Shown: positions 16,326-26,019, numbered from the stretch's first letter. The stretch is DNA of 64,000 nucleotides from Oxalobacteraceae bacterium UBA6018 (GCA_002428015.1 DIZW01000056.1:69035-133034); one strand, 5' to 3'. Notes: generated by a model from the sequence alone, not told the origin. Numbers and translations are program-made.

Positions 16326-18677
16326 ATGCGCTATTTCGCACTTCCGCTGTTGGCCGCACTGTGGGCAATCCCCGCAGCGGCCGTCACGCCCATCAGCCTT
16401 GACCAGGCCATGGCCAACCCCGACTGGATCGGCACCCCCGTGGAAAACGCGTGGTGGAGCTGGGACGGCAAACAAGTCTACTTCCAGCAAAAGCGCGTCG
16501 GCTCGCAATTGCGCGACACCTACCAGGCCATTCCGGGCAAGGCGCGCCTGGTGCCCGACACCGAACTGGCGCGCCTGGACAGCGACATGGTGGTGTACGA
16601 CCGCACGCGCACCCACGCCATCGTACAGCGCAACGGCGACCTGTTCGAGCGCGACCTGAAAAGCGGCGCGCTGACCCAGATCACGCGCGGCAGCAGCGGC
16701 CTGGCCGCGCCGCAGTACTCGGCCGACGGGCGCGCGGTGCAGTTCCGGGTCGAGCACGAGTGGTTGAGCTGGAACCGCGCCGACCACCTGGTCGCGCCGG
16801 TGGCCGCGGTGCGCGCCACCAAGGACCCGGCCGCCGCCGCGGACGAGGATGCCATGCGCGACATGCAGCTGCGCCTGATTACCACGCTCAAGCGCCAGAA
16901 GGACGAGCGTGACGCGGCGCGCGTGCGCGACCTGGAGCAGCGCCGCGCCGACCCGACCCGCGCGCCGGCCCCGCTCTACCTCGGCGACAAGGTCGTCATC
17001 GCGGGCAGCGCCTTGTCGCCGAACGCGCGCTGGCTGCTGGTGGTGACGGCGCCGAAATCGACCGACAAGGGACGCATCGGCAAAGTGTCGCGCTACGTGA
17101 CGGAATCCGGTTACGAGGAATTCGAAGACCAGCGCCCACGCGTGGGCCGCAACGTGCCGCCCGCCCATACGGTCAAGCTGATCGACCTGGCCACGCGCAG
17201 CGTGCGCGACCTGCCGTTCGACACCCTGCCCGGCATCGGCGACGATCCGCTGGCGGCGCTGCGGGCCGAACACAAGTTGCCGCCCTTGAAGGGCGAACGG
17301 GCCGTGCGCGTGGACGACGAAGGCGAGGCGGTCCGCTGGAGCGCCAACGGCGCCCAGGCCGCCATCATGCTGCGCGCGGTCGACAACAAGGACCGCTGGA
17401 TCGCCACCGTCGATCTGGCCGCCGCCAGGCTCAAGCCGGTCCAGCGCATGAGCGATCCGGCCTGGGTCAACGACAGCTACAACCAGTTCGGCTGGCTGCC
17501 GGACGACGCGACGCTGTGGTATCTGTCGGAGGCGAGCGGCTACTCCCACCTCTACACCCAGGCGCCGGGATCGCAGGCGCGCGCGCTCACGCAGGGCCGC
17601 TGGGAGGCGACCGACGTGCAGTGGAATGCCGACGGCAGCACCGCCTTCATGCTGTGCAATCCGCGCAACCCGGGCATCTACGAGGTGTGCTCGGTGTCCA
17701 GGGACGCCCGCCTGCGTGAGCTGACGGCGCTGCAAGGCGTGGAGAGCTTCACCCTGTCGCCCGATGAGCGCAAGCTGCTGGTGCATTACTCGTCGAGCTA
17801 CCTGCCGCCCCAATTGGCGAGCGTGCCGGCCAATGGCGGCGCGGCCACCGTGCTGACCGATACGCGCAGCGCCGCGTTCAAGGCGCGCGCGTGGATCGCG
17901 CCGCAATTCGTCGCGGTGCCGTCGACCCACGGCGCGGCGCCGATCTGGGGCAAGCTGTACCGCCCGGCCACGCTGGAACCCGGGCGCGCCTATCCGATCG
18001 TGCTGTTCGTGCACGGCGCCGGCTACCTGCAAAACGTCACCCGGCGCTATCCGCCTTACTTCCGCGAGCAGATGTTCCATAACCTGCTGGTCGAACACGG
18101 CTATATCGTGCTGGACCTGGACTACCGCGCCTCGAAAGGCTACGGGCGCGACTGGCGCACCGCGATCTACCGCCAGATGGGCCACCCTGAGCTGGACGAC
18201 TACATCGACGGCGCCAACTGGCTCGCCGCCAATATGCAGGGCGACCTGAAAAACGCCGGCATCTACGGCGGCAGCTACGGCGGCTTCATGACGCTGATGG
18301 CGATGATGCGCGCGCCGGAGGTGTTCAAGGCCGGCGCCGCGTTGCGCCCGGTGAGCGACTGGACCACCTACAACCACGAGTACACGTCCAACATCCTCAA
18401 CACCCCGGACGTGGACCCGCTGGCCTACCAAGTGTCGTCGCCGATCGAGTACGCCGAGGGCTTGCGCGGCCACCTGCTGATCGCGCATGGCATGGTGGAC
18501 GATAACGTGTTCTTCCAGGATTCGGTACGCATCGAGCAGCGGCTGATCGAATTGAAGAAGGACCATTGGGAGCTGGCCAGCTACCCGCTCGAGCGCCACG
18601 GCTTCGTGCAGCCGGAGAGCTGGTACGACGAGTACCGCCGCATCTTCCAGCTGTTCGAAGGCAGCCTGAAACCTTAG
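16326..18677 (+). CDS. secreted S9-family prolyl oligopeptidase-like peptidase
   Basis: The 783-residue serine peptidase has an N-terminal signal (MRYFALPLLAALWAIPAAA, probable cleavage before VTP). A long beta-propeller region (about 30-520) is followed by an alpha/beta-hydrolase domain. The catalytic triad is visible: Ser650 in YGGSYGGFM, Asp725/726 in HGMVDDNVFF, His758 in LERHGFV. This pattern matches dipeptidyl-peptidase IV and acylaminoacyl peptidases, which release dipeptides or acylated residues. ATG at 16326 is chosen because the signal peptide begins there; the frame upstream is not protein-like. It appears to be monocistronic. Confidence 0.92.
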   Translation: MRYFALPLLAALWAIPAAAVTPISLDQAMANPDWIGTPVENAWWSWDGKQVYFQQKRVGSQLRDTYQAIPGKARLVPDTELARLDSDMVVYDRTRTHAIVQRNGDLFERDLKSGALTQITRGSSGLAAPQYSADGRAVQFRVEHEWLSWNRADHLVAPVAAVRATKDPAAAADEDAMRDMQLRLITTLKRQKDERDAARVRDLEQRRADPTRAPAPLYLGDKVVIAGSALSPNARWLLVVTAPKSTDKGRIGKVSRYVTESGYEEFEDQRPRVGRNVPPAHTVKLIDLATRSVRDLPFDTLPGIGDDPLAALRAEHKLPPLKGERAVRVDDEGEAVRWSANGAQAAIMLRAVDNKDRWIATVDLAAARLKPVQRMSDPAWVNDSYNQFGWLPDDATLWYLSEASGYSHLYTQAPGSQARALTQGRWEATDVQWNADGSTAFMLCNPRNPGIYEVCSVSRDARLRELTALQGVESFTLSPDERKLLVHYSSSYLPPQLASVPANGGAATVLTDTRSAAFKARAWIAPQFVAVPSTHGAAPIWGKLYRPATLEPGRAYPIVLFVHGAGYLQNVTRRYPPYFREQMFHNLLVEHGYIVLDLDYRASKGYGRDWRTAIYRQMGHPELDDYIDGANWLAANMQGDLKNAGIYGGSYGGFMTLMAMMRAPEVFKAGAALRPVSDWTTYNHEYTSNILNTPDVDPLAYQVSSPIEYAEGLRGHLLIAHGMVDDNVFFQDSVRIEQRLIELKKDHWELASYPLERHGFVQPESWYDEYRRIFQLFEGSLKP

Positions 18678-18714
18678 ACGCGCAGGCGCCGGCCGGCGCG
18701 ATATGCCGGCCCGC

Positions 18715-19092
18715 TCACGCGGGCGGCGGGGCCGACGCGCACGCCGCGTTGGGAGTGACTGCGACGGCGGCGCCGCCGTCGAGCGCGATGGTGAACGGCT
18801 GGTTGGCCAGGTCGTTGGTGGCCGCCCTGCCCACCACCCTGCCGCCGGCATCGGCGATAGTGATGGCGATCCGGTTCGGCAGCTTGGGGCTCTGGGGAAC
18901 GCGCACGTCGACGCAGCCGCCGACGAGAGCGCCCTGGAAGCGGTCGCCGATGGCGCTCTCGACCGTCACCGCCAGCTGCCGCTGGCCGGCCGCACCAACG
19001 CCCTGCAAGCGCATGCTGGCCTTCCAGTCCGGCGAGCAAGCCGCCAGGCCGAGCATCGCCGGCAGCCACCATGCCACGTGTGGCGTCCTCAC
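18715..19092 (-). CDS. small lipoprotein
   Basis: The 125-residue product starts at GTG 19092, whose bases overlap the stop of the upstream M20 gene (GTGA), so the two are coupled. VRTPHVAWWLPAMLGLAACSP is a short lipoprotein signal with lipobox LAAC (Cys19). The mature part (LQGVGAAGQRQLAVTVESAI, then GGCVDVRVP) looks like a small beta domain ending in an Ala/Pro tail. I do not recognise the family. It runs convergently toward the S9 peptidase with 37 bases between stops. Confidence 0.7.
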   Translation of the reverse strand: MRTPHVAWWLPAMLGLAACSPDWKASMRLQGVGAAGQRQLAVTVESAIGDRFQGALVGGCVDVRVPQSPKLPNRIAITIADAGGRVVGRAATNDLANQPFTIALDGGAAVAVTPNAACASAPPPA

Positions 19093-20345
19093 CCGCCACG
19101 CTCCGGCGAAACGCTGGCGTCCAGCAGGTCGTACAGCGTCATGGCGACCACCTTGGTGGCCATGCGCAGGTCTTCCACCGCCAGCCTCTCGTCGGCCTTC
19201 TTGGCGTTCGATTCGGGCACGGTGCGCGGCCCGGCTCCGTACAGCACCGCCGGGATGCCGCGTTCCCCGTACAGCCGCGCGTCGGCGTACAACGGCGTGC
19301 CCACGGCTGGGATGTCCTCGCCGATCACGCGCCTGGCATTGCGCTGGAGCGCGGCCACCAGCGGCTGCCCGCCGGCCAGCGGGCGCAGCGCGTGCGACAG
19401 CAGCAGGCGCCGGATCTCCACTGTGATACCGTCCTGGCCTGCCACGGCGGCTTCGATCAGCGCGCGCAGCTGCGCTTCCACCGCCACCGGGTCTTCCTCG
19501 GGAATCATGCGGCGGTCCAGCTTCATCACCACCTTGCCCGGCACGACGTTGGTGTTGGTGCCACCCTCGATGCGACCCACCAGCATGGTCGGCGAATCGA
19601 TTCCTGGCACCTGCGACTTGATGTGCTTCAGCGCCGGCAGCTGGCCGTAGATCGCGTTCAGGATGCGCGTGGCCGCCTGCAGCGCGTCGCGCCCGGTCTC
19701 GGGCATGGCGCCGTGGCCGGACTTGCCGTGCACGGTGATTTCCAGCTGCAGGCAGGCGTTGTGCGCGGTGACGATGGCGTAGCTGAAGCCGGCGGCGATC
19801 ACCAGGTCGGGCCTGGTGAGCTGGCGTTCGAGCAGCCACGCCGGGCCCAGCAGGCCGCCGAATTCCTCGTCGTAGGTGAAGTGCAGTTCGACGCCGCCCT
19901 TGAGCTGGGCGCCGAGCGCCTCGAGCGCGCGCACGGCGAAAATGAAGGTGGCGAAATCGCCCTTCGAGACCGCCGCCGCGCGTCCGTAGAGATAACCGTC
20001 TTCGACCACGCCGCCGTAGGGTGGGTGGAGCCAGCCTTCGCCGGGCGGCACCACGTCGCCGTGGGCGTTGAGCGCCACCGTCGGGCCGGCGCCGCCGTAG
20101 GGCCGGCGCACAATCAGGTTGGTGATGCTGCGCATGCCATAGTCGGCCACGTCCGCCGCCGGCACCGGGTACTTCTCCGCCTGCCAGCCGAATTGGCCCA
20201 GCATGCCGGCCACGGCGTCGGCGTGCGGCGCGTTGTCGCCGGGCGGGTTGTCGGTCGGGATGCGGACCACCTGCTGCAAGAATGCCACCTCTTCGTCGAA
20301 ATGCGCGTCGATCCAGGCGGCCAGCCGGTCTTTGGCGTCGCTCAT
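19089..20345 (-). CDS. M20-family metallohydrolase (ArgE/DapE type)
   Basis: The 418-residue zinc-dependent amidohydrolase belongs to the acetylornithine deacetylase/succinyl-diaminopimelate desuccinylase family. It has the metal motifs NAHGDVVPPG and TYDEEFGG, and the lid domain HGKSGHGAMPETGRDAL. Substrate is not fixed by these motifs. It lies ten bases downstream of puuD in the same direction, so it may act on a purine-derived amide, but family members are diverse and this is a guess from context. Confidence 0.85.
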   Translation of the reverse strand: MSDAKDRLAAWIDAHFDEEVAFLQQVVRIPTDNPPGDNAPHADAVAGMLGQFGWQAEKYPVPAADVADYGMRSITNLIVRRPYGGAGPTVALNAHGDVVPPGEGWLHPPYGGVVEDGYLYGRAAAVSKGDFATFIFAVRALEALGAQLKGGVELHFTYDEEFGGLLGPAWLLERQLTRPDLVIAAGFSYAIVTAHNACLQLEITVHGKSGHGAMPETGRDALQAATRILNAIYGQLPALKHIKSQVPGIDSPTMLVGRIEGGTNTNVVPGKVVMKLDRRMIPEEDPVAVEAQLRALIEAAVAGQDGITVEIRRLLLSHALRPLAGGQPLVAALQRNARRVIGEDIPAVGTPLYADARLYGERGIPAVLYGAGPRTVPESNAKKADERLAVEDLRMATKVVAMTLYDLLDASVSPERGG

Positions 20346-20354
20346 GATGCTCCT

Positions 20355-21563
20355 CTAGTGTGCGCCCGCTTCGAACCAGGCCCCGATCTGGGCGCGTTCG
20401 GCGTCGGTCATGTTGGTCAGGTTCGCGATCGGCATGGCCTTGAGCCGCACCGCCTGCTGGTACACCCGCGCCGCGTTCTGGTGGATGCGTTCGGGGGTGT
20501 TGAGCATCACGCCGGCCGGCGCGGCCGTGAAGCCCGGCTGGGTGGGATGGTCGGCGTGGCAGGCCACGCAGCGCTGGCTCACGATCACGTTGACGGCGGC
20601 GAACTGCGCGGCCGGGTCGCCCGCCGCCGCGCCGCCGGACGGCGCCGGCGGCGCGATCGCCACCGCCACGGCCACCAGCAGCGCCACGCCTGCGGCCGGG
20701 TAGCGCCATTCGGTGCGGCCCTTGTGGCGCAGATTGAAGAAGTGGCGGATCAGGATCCCGGCGGCCATGATCGCCGCCAGCACGGCCCACGCGTGTTCGT
20801 GGCGGTAGGTCATCGCGTAGTGGTTGCTGATCATGATGAACAGGACCGGCAAGGTGAAGTAGTTGTTATGCACGCTGCGCTGCTTGGCCTTGCTGCCGTG
20901 GACCGGGTCCGGCTTGCGCCCCGCCCGCATGGCCTCGACCATCTTCCGCTGGCCAGGAATGATCAGCATTAGCACGTTGGCCACCATCATGGTGCCGATC
21001 ATCGCACCCACGTGGATGTAGGCCGCGCGCCCACTGAGGAAGTGGGTCAGCACCCAGGCGCTGGCGCTGAGCAGGCCGAAGACGACGGCGCCGAACGCCA
21101 GGTCGTGGCGCCCGAGCCGGGAGCGGCACAGCAGGTCGTAGACGGTCCAACCCAGCACCAGGCTGGCCAGCCCGATACCGACCGCCTGCCAGCTGGACAA
21201 ATCCGCCACGGCGCGGTCGACCATCATCGCCTGGGCGTTGAAGTAGTAGACGATGGTGAGCAGCGCGAAGCCGGACAGCCAGGTGGAATACGCCTCCCAC
21301 TTAAACCAGTGCAGCTCGGCGGGCAGTTCGGCCGGCGCCACCAGGTATTTTTGCGGGTTGTAGAAGCCGCCGCCATGCACCGCCCACAGTTCGCCCGACA
21401 CGCCCTTGCGGGCCAGCTCGGAGCCGGGCGCCGGCGGGCGGATCGCGTTGTCGAGCCAGACGAAGTAGAACGACGCGCCGATCCAGGCGATGCCGGTGAT
21501 GACGTGCAGCCAGCGCACCAGCAGGTTGGCCCATTCGAGGCCGTACGGGATCAGGTATGCCAT
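20355..21563 (-). CDS. puuD: membrane urate oxidase PuuD with C-terminal cytochrome c domain
   Basis: PuuD oxidises urate to 5-hydroxyisourate at the membrane. The 402-residue protein begins MAYLIPYGLEWANLLVRWLH and has about eight hydrophobic segments containing conserved histidines (WLHVITGIAWIGASFYF, HNNYFTLPVLFIMISNHY). A C-terminal periplasmic domain holds one haem c site, CVACH. It stands divergently from the UraD-AllC fusion, which acts two steps later. The HIU hydrolase and allantoinase needed to link them are not in the window. Confidence 0.92.
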   Translation of the reverse strand: MAYLIPYGLEWANLLVRWLHVITGIAWIGASFYFVWLDNAIRPPAPGSELARKGVSGELWAVHGGGFYNPQKYLVAPAELPAELHWFKWEAYSTWLSGFALLTIVYYFNAQAMMVDRAVADLSSWQAVGIGLASLVLGWTVYDLLCRSRLGRHDLAFGAVVFGLLSASAWVLTHFLSGRAAYIHVGAMIGTMMVANVLMLIIPGQRKMVEAMRAGRKPDPVHGSKAKQRSVHNNYFTLPVLFIMISNHYAMTYRHEHAWAVLAAIMAAGILIRHFFNLRHKGRTEWRYPAAGVALLVAVAVAIAPPAPSGGAAAGDPAAQFAAVNVIVSQRCVACHADHPTQPGFTAAPAGVMLNTPERIHQNAARVYQQAVRLKAMPIANLTNMTDAERAQIGAWFEAGAH

Positions 21564-21705
21564 GGTTGTCCTTGATGCGAAAGGCGCGGCGAGTCGAGTC
21601 GACGCGGGATAGCTTTATTCTACTGCGGGGCCATGAAAAACCACGTATATTCAGCACGTATATTTGGCGCGGGCGCGTGCTCCTTCGCCGACCATCGAGG
21701 CCACC

Positions 21706-23460
21706 ATGACCACCCTATCGGACCTGAACAGCGGCGATGCCGCAGCCTTCGTCGAGACCCTGCGCGGCATCTATGAGCATTCGCCCTGGATCGCCGAACG
21801 CGCCGCCGGCCGGCGCCCGTTCGCCAGCGCCGCCGCGCTCAAGCTGGCCTTGCAGGACGCCGTGGCCACGGCATCCACCGACGAGCAGCTCGGCCTGATC
21901 CGCGCCCACCCCGAACTGGCCGGCAAGGCCGCCCTGGCCGGCGCGCTGACGCGCGAATCGACCCACGAGCAGGCCGGCGCCGGCCTGCACCTGTGCAGCG
22001 AAGCGGAATACGCGCAACTCCAGCAGCTCAACGCAGACTACAACGCCAGGTTCGGCTTCCCCTTCATCCTCGCCGTGAAGGGGCCGGACGGCAAGGGGCT
22101 GACGCGCCAGGCCATCATCGAGACCTTCGCGCGGCGCCTGCGCCACCAGCGCGCCGACGAAATGGCCGAGTGCCTGCGCCAGATCCACCGCATCGCCGAA
22201 CTGCGCCTGGACGCGCTGCTGGCCCTGCCCACCGACATCGGCGCGGCGGTCATGCAATGGGCCGCCACCATCGGCGCCTGGAGCGAACAGGACGACGGCC
22301 TGACCTGCTCCTACATGACGGACGTGCACCGGCGCACCGCCGCGCAGCTCGCGCGCTGGATGGAGCAGGCCGGCATGCAGGTCCACATCGACACTGTCGG
22401 CAACGTGGTGGGCCGCTACCTGTCGCCCGACGCCGGCGCCAGGACGCTGGTCACCGGTTCGCACTACGACACCGTGCGCGACGGCGGCCATTACGACGGC
22501 CGGCTCGGCATCCTGCTGCCGATTGCCGTGGTGCGCCATCTGCACGAGCGCGGCGAGCGCCTGCCCTACCACCTGGAAGTGGTCGGCTTCGCGGAGGAAG
22601 AAGGGGTGCGCTTCAAGAGCACCTTCCTGGGCAGCACCGCGCTGACCGGGCACTTCGACCTGGCCCAGCTCGACCAGCGCGACGCCGACGGCGTCAGCAT
22701 GCGCGCCGCGCTGGCCGCGACGGGGCACGATCCGGCGGCCATTCCCGCGCTCGCGCGCCGGCCCGAGGACCTGCTCGGCTTCGTCGAGGTCCATATCGAA
22801 CAGGGGCCGGTGCTGCTCGAGCGCGGCCTGCCGCTGGGCGTGGTGACGGCGATCGCCGGCAGCTCGCGGTACCTGGTGGCGCTGACCGGGCTGGCCAGCC
22901 ACGCGGGCACCACGCCGATGGGCATGCGCCGCGACGCGGCGGCGGCGGCGGCCGAGATCGTGCTGATGGTCGAGCGCCGCTGCGGCGCGGTTCCGGCGTT
23001 GGTGGGGACGGTGGGGCAGCTGCAGGTGCCGGGCGGCTCGGTCAACGTGATCCCGGGCGCGTGCACCCTGTCGCTGGACATCCGCGCGGCCGACGACGCG
23101 GTGCGCCTGGCGGCGGTGGCGGACGTGCTGGCGGCCATCGACGATATCTGCGCGCGACGCCAGGTAGAGGCGCGGGTGGAGGCTACCGTGTCGGCCAGCG
23201 CGGCGCCATGCGCGCCGTGGATGATGGACCAGCTGGGCCAGGCCATCTTGCGCGCGGGGCTGCCGCGCTTCGACCTGGCCTCGGGCGCGGGGCATGACGC
23301 GATGGCGATGGCGCGCGTCACCGATGTGGCGATGCTGTTCGTCCGCTGCGGTAACGGCGGCATCAGCCATAACCGGCTCGAGACCATGACCGGCGACGAC
23401 GCCCAGATCGCCGGCGAGGTGCTGCTGGACTTCCTGCGCCGCTTCGCGCCGGCGCGCTAG
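21706..23460 (+). CDS. bifunctional OHCU decarboxylase / allantoate amidohydrolase
   Basis: The 584-residue fusion joins two steps of urate breakdown. Residues 1 to about 165 are UraD, which decarboxylates OHCU to (S)-allantoin (motif RAHPELAGKAAL with His68, and ALTRESTHEQAGAGL). From about residue 172 it is an M20-type allantoate amidohydrolase, with GSHYDTVRDGGHYDGRLG, FAEEEGVRF, EVHIEQGPVL and LASHAGTTPMGMRRDA. ATG 21706 has GAGG five bases upstream. The allantoinase step between the two activities is missing from the fusion. It diverges from puuD. Confidence 0.92.
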   Translation: MTTLSDLNSGDAAAFVETLRGIYEHSPWIAERAAGRRPFASAAALKLALQDAVATASTDEQLGLIRAHPELAGKAALAGALTRESTHEQAGAGLHLCSEAEYAQLQQLNADYNARFGFPFILAVKGPDGKGLTRQAIIETFARRLRHQRADEMAECLRQIHRIAELRLDALLALPTDIGAAVMQWAATIGAWSEQDDGLTCSYMTDVHRRTAAQLARWMEQAGMQVHIDTVGNVVGRYLSPDAGARTLVTGSHYDTVRDGGHYDGRLGILLPIAVVRHLHERGERLPYHLEVVGFAEEEGVRFKSTFLGSTALTGHFDLAQLDQRDADGVSMRAALAATGHDPAAIPALARRPEDLLGFVEVHIEQGPVLLERGLPLGVVTAIAGSSRYLVALTGLASHAGTTPMGMRRDAAAAAAEIVLMVERRCGAVPALVGTVGQLQVPGGSVNVIPGACTLSLDIRAADDAVRLAAVADVLAAIDDICARRQVEARVEATVSASAAPCAPWMMDQLGQAILRAGLPRFDLASGAGHDAMAMARVTDVAMLFVRCGNGGISHNRLETMTGDDAQIAGEVLLDFLRRFAPAR

Positions 23461-23466
23461 AAGTCT

Positions 23467-23482
23467 GCGCGCCGGAGCGCGC
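23467..23482. terminator. short hairpin between convergent genes
   Basis: GCGCGC (23467-23472) and GCGCGC (23477-23482) form a 6-bp stem with a CGGA loop in the 22-base gap between two convergent stops. It could act as a bidirectional terminator. Confidence 0.4.
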
Positions 23483-24643
23483 TTACGGCGTGAGCACGAT
23501 CTTACGGCAGTCGTCCTCTTTTTTGTCGAACATCTTGTAGCCTTCGGCCGCCTGGGCCAGCGGCAGGCGGTGCGAGATGATCGCGTTGGGACGCAGCTTG
23601 CCGTCCTCGATCGCCTGTAGCAGCTCGGGCATGTATTTCTGCACGTGGGTCTGGCCGGTCTTGAAGCCGACGCCTTTCTCGAACACGTCGCCGAACAGGA
23701 AGCCGTGAATGAAGCCTGCATACACGCCCGGCACGCTGACCGTGCCGCCGCGCCGCACCGCCGCGATGCACTGGCGCAGGGCCGCGCCGCTGCTGCCTTC
23801 GAGCTTCATGTTGGCCATCACGGTTTCGAGCGCGCTGCCCTTGGCCTCGAAGCCGACCGCGTCGACCACGCCGTCCACGCCGCGGTGCTTGGTGTTATCG
23901 AGGATGAATTCGGCGGCGTCCACCTTGTCGAAGTTGACCGGGATGATGCCGTATTCCTCCTGCGCGAACGTGAGCCGGTAGGCGTGATGGTCGACCATAA
24001 AGATGGTCTCGATGCCCAGCATGCGCGCGCAGGCCGCGGCCATCTGGCCGACCGGGCCGGCGCCGAAGATGGCCAGGCTGCCGCCGCGCCCCACGCCGGT
24101 GTTGAGCACGGCCTGGTAGCCGGTCGGAAGGATATCGCTCAAGAACAGCACCTGCTCGTCGGCCAGCGGCAGCGGGATCTTGATCGGCCCCACGTTCGCC
24201 TTGGGCACGCGCACGTATTCGGCCTGCCCGCCCGGCACCCCGCCGTACAGGTGGCTGAAGCCGAACAGCGCCGCGCCCGGGCGCAGGCTTTTTTTGTTCA
24301 TGATCGAGCCGCGGTCCGGGTTGGTGGTCTCGCATGACGAGAACAGCTGCATGTCGCAGAAAAAGCAGCTGCCGCAGGCGATCACGAAGGGCACCACCAC
24401 GCGGTCGCCCGTCTGCAGCTTGGTCACCTTGGGGCCGGCCTCGACCACCTCGCCCATGAATTCGTGACCGAGGATGTCGCCGCTTTTCATGGCCGGGATT
24501 TTACCGCGGTACATATGCAGGTCCGAGCCGCAGATGGCGGTGGCCGTGACTTTCAAGATGATGTCGTCCGTTTCCTGCAGGATCGGATCGGGGACGGTAT
24601 CGACCTTGACCTCGTGGCTGCCGTGATAGGTAAGTGCGCGCAT
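23483..24643 (-). CDS. zinc-dependent alcohol dehydrogenase (MDR family)
   Basis: The 386-residue medium-chain dehydrogenase has catalytic-zinc residues in ICGSDLHMYRG and GHEFMGEV, the structural-zinc cluster ACGSCFFCDMQLFSSC (four Cys), and the NAD-binding GAGPVGQMAA. It resembles glutathione-independent formaldehyde dehydrogenase relatives; the substrate is open. ATG 24643 is preceded by GAGGAGAG at good distance. The inverted repeat at 24692-24713 lies in its upstream region. It is convergent with the UraD-AllC gene. Confidence 0.87.
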   Translation of the reverse strand: MRALTYHGSHEVKVDTVPDPILQETDDIILKVTATAICGSDLHMYRGKIPAMKSGDILGHEFMGEVVEAGPKVTKLQTGDRVVVPFVIACGSCFFCDMQLFSSCETTNPDRGSIMNKKSLRPGAALFGFSHLYGGVPGGQAEYVRVPKANVGPIKIPLPLADEQVLFLSDILPTGYQAVLNTGVGRGGSLAIFGAGPVGQMAAACARMLGIETIFMVDHHAYRLTFAQEEYGIIPVNFDKVDAAEFILDNTKHRGVDGVVDAVGFEAKGSALETVMANMKLEGSSGAALRQCIAAVRRGGTVSVPGVYAGFIHGFLFGDVFEKGVGFKTGQTHVQKYMPELLQAIEDGKLRPNAIISHRLPLAQAAEGYKMFDKKEDDCRKIVLTP

Positions 24644-24691
24644 GGACTGCTCTCCTCGTTGGTTTGACAAACAAGGGCCCAGCCTAGCAAG

Positions 24692-24713
24692 CCGATTCCT
24701 ACGGGAGAATCGG
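24692..24713 (-). terminator. inverted repeat, terminator or operator
   Basis: CCGATTC (24692-24698) and GAATCGG (24707-24713) enclose an 8-base loop. It lies 52-73 bases after the stop of the pyrimidine operon and about 50 bases before the alcohol dehydrogenase start, so it could terminate the former or regulate the latter. No T-run follows. Confidence 0.35.
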
Positions 24714-24764
24714 ATCACCACGCCCTGAACAGTAGGATGACGCCGACGTGGTTTCCTTCACGAA

Positions 24765-26006
24765 CTATTCAGCGGCCACCTTCGCACGCGCCAGCATGGC
24801 ATGCAGCAACACATTACAGCCGGCTTCGAGGTGGCCCGGCTGCGCGTCCTCGATCTCGTTGTGGCTGATGCCGTCCTTGCAGGGCACGAAGATCATCCCG
24901 GCCGGCGCCATGCGCGCGCAGTAGATGGCGTCGTGGCCGGCGCCCGAGACCACGTCCATGCACGGGTAGCCCAGGCTGGCGGTGGCGGCGCGCACCGCGT
25001 CCACGCAGTCCGGATGGAAGGGGCAAGGCGGATAGTGGGACACCCGTTCGAGCGTCACGCCCAGGCCGGACGTGACGCGGGTGTGCTCGACAAAGGCCAG
25101 CATCTCGGCGTGCATGGTGTCGAGCAGCGCCGCGTTCACGTTGCGCAGGTCGATGCTGAACTTGACCTCGCCCGGGATCACGTTGCGGCTGTTGGGGAAC
25201 ACCTGCACCATGCCGACCGTGCCGCGCCCGTAAGGCGGATAGCGGTTGGCGATGCTCACCACCTCCTGCATGATGCGCGTGGCGACCTGCAGCGCGTCGC
25301 GCCGCAAGCCCATGGGCGTGGGCCCGGCGTGCGCCTCCATGCCGCTGACCACGCAGTCGTACCACGACAGGCCCATCACCGCCGGCACCACGCCGATCAC
25401 CTTGCCGGCGTCTTCCAGCACCGGCCCCTGTTCGATATGGGTCTCGAAATAGGCGCAGATCGGATGCGCGCCCGGGACCTGTTCGCCCAGGTAGCCGATG
25501 CGCGCCAGCTCCTCGCCCACGGTCTTGCCCTCGGTGTCGCGGGCGGCGTAGGCGCTCTCCAGGCTGAAGGCGCCGCAGAACACGCCCGAGCCCATCATCA
25601 CCGGCACGAAGCGCGAGCCCTCCTCGTTGGTCCAGAAGGCCACCTCCAGCGGCGCCTCGGTGACGACCTTTGCGTCGTTCAGCGTGCGCACCACCTCCAG
25701 CCCGGCCAGCACGCCGTAGTTGCCGTCGAATTTGCCGCCGGTCGGCTGGGTGTCGATATGGCTGCCCGTCATGACCGGCGCCAGCGCGGGATTGCGCCCT
25801 TCGCGCCGCATGAACACATTGCCGATCTGGTCGACCGTGACCGCCAGCCCGGCGGCCTTGCCCCAGCCGACCACCAGATCGCGCCCCTGCCGGTCCAGGT
25901 CCGTGAGCGCCAGGCGCTTGACGCCGCCCTTGGGCGTGGCGCCGATACGCGCCAGCTCCATGAGCGAGTCCCACAGCCGCTGTCCGTCGATCCGCAAGTG
26001 TTCCAT
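24765..26006 (-). CDS. Zn-dependent N-carbamoyl amidohydrolase (beta-ureidopropionase role)
   Basis: The 413-residue M20 enzyme of the hydantoinase/carbamoylase family hydrolyses N-carbamoyl-beta-alanine to beta-alanine, CO2 and ammonia. It has GSHIDTQPTGGKFDGNYG, NEEGSRF, ETHIEQGPVLE and GMEAHAGPTPMGLRRDAL, plus GAGHDAIY near the C-terminus. ATG 26006 has GAGAGGAGA upstream; a longer frame is not supported. It is the last gene of the pyrimidine operon, directly after dihydropyrimidinase. It is a paralogue of the AllC half of the fusion at 21706-23460. Confidence 0.9.
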   Translation of the reverse strand: MEHLRIDGQRLWDSLMELARIGATPKGGVKRLALTDLDRQGRDLVVGWGKAAGLAVTVDQIGNVFMRREGRNPALAPVMTGSHIDTQPTGGKFDGNYGVLAGLEVVRTLNDAKVVTEAPLEVAFWTNEEGSRFVPVMMGSGVFCGAFSLESAYAARDTEGKTVGEELARIGYLGEQVPGAHPICAYFETHIEQGPVLEDAGKVIGVVPAVMGLSWYDCVVSGMEAHAGPTPMGLRRDALQVATRIMQEVVSIANRYPPYGRGTVGMVQVFPNSRNVIPGEVKFSIDLRNVNAALLDTMHAEMLAFVEHTRVTSGLGVTLERVSHYPPCPFHPDCVDAVRAATASLGYPCMDVVSGAGHDAIYCARMAPAGMIFVPCKDGISHNEIEDAQPGHLEAGCNVLLHAMLARAKVAAE

Positions 26007-26019
26007 ATCGTCTCCTCTC

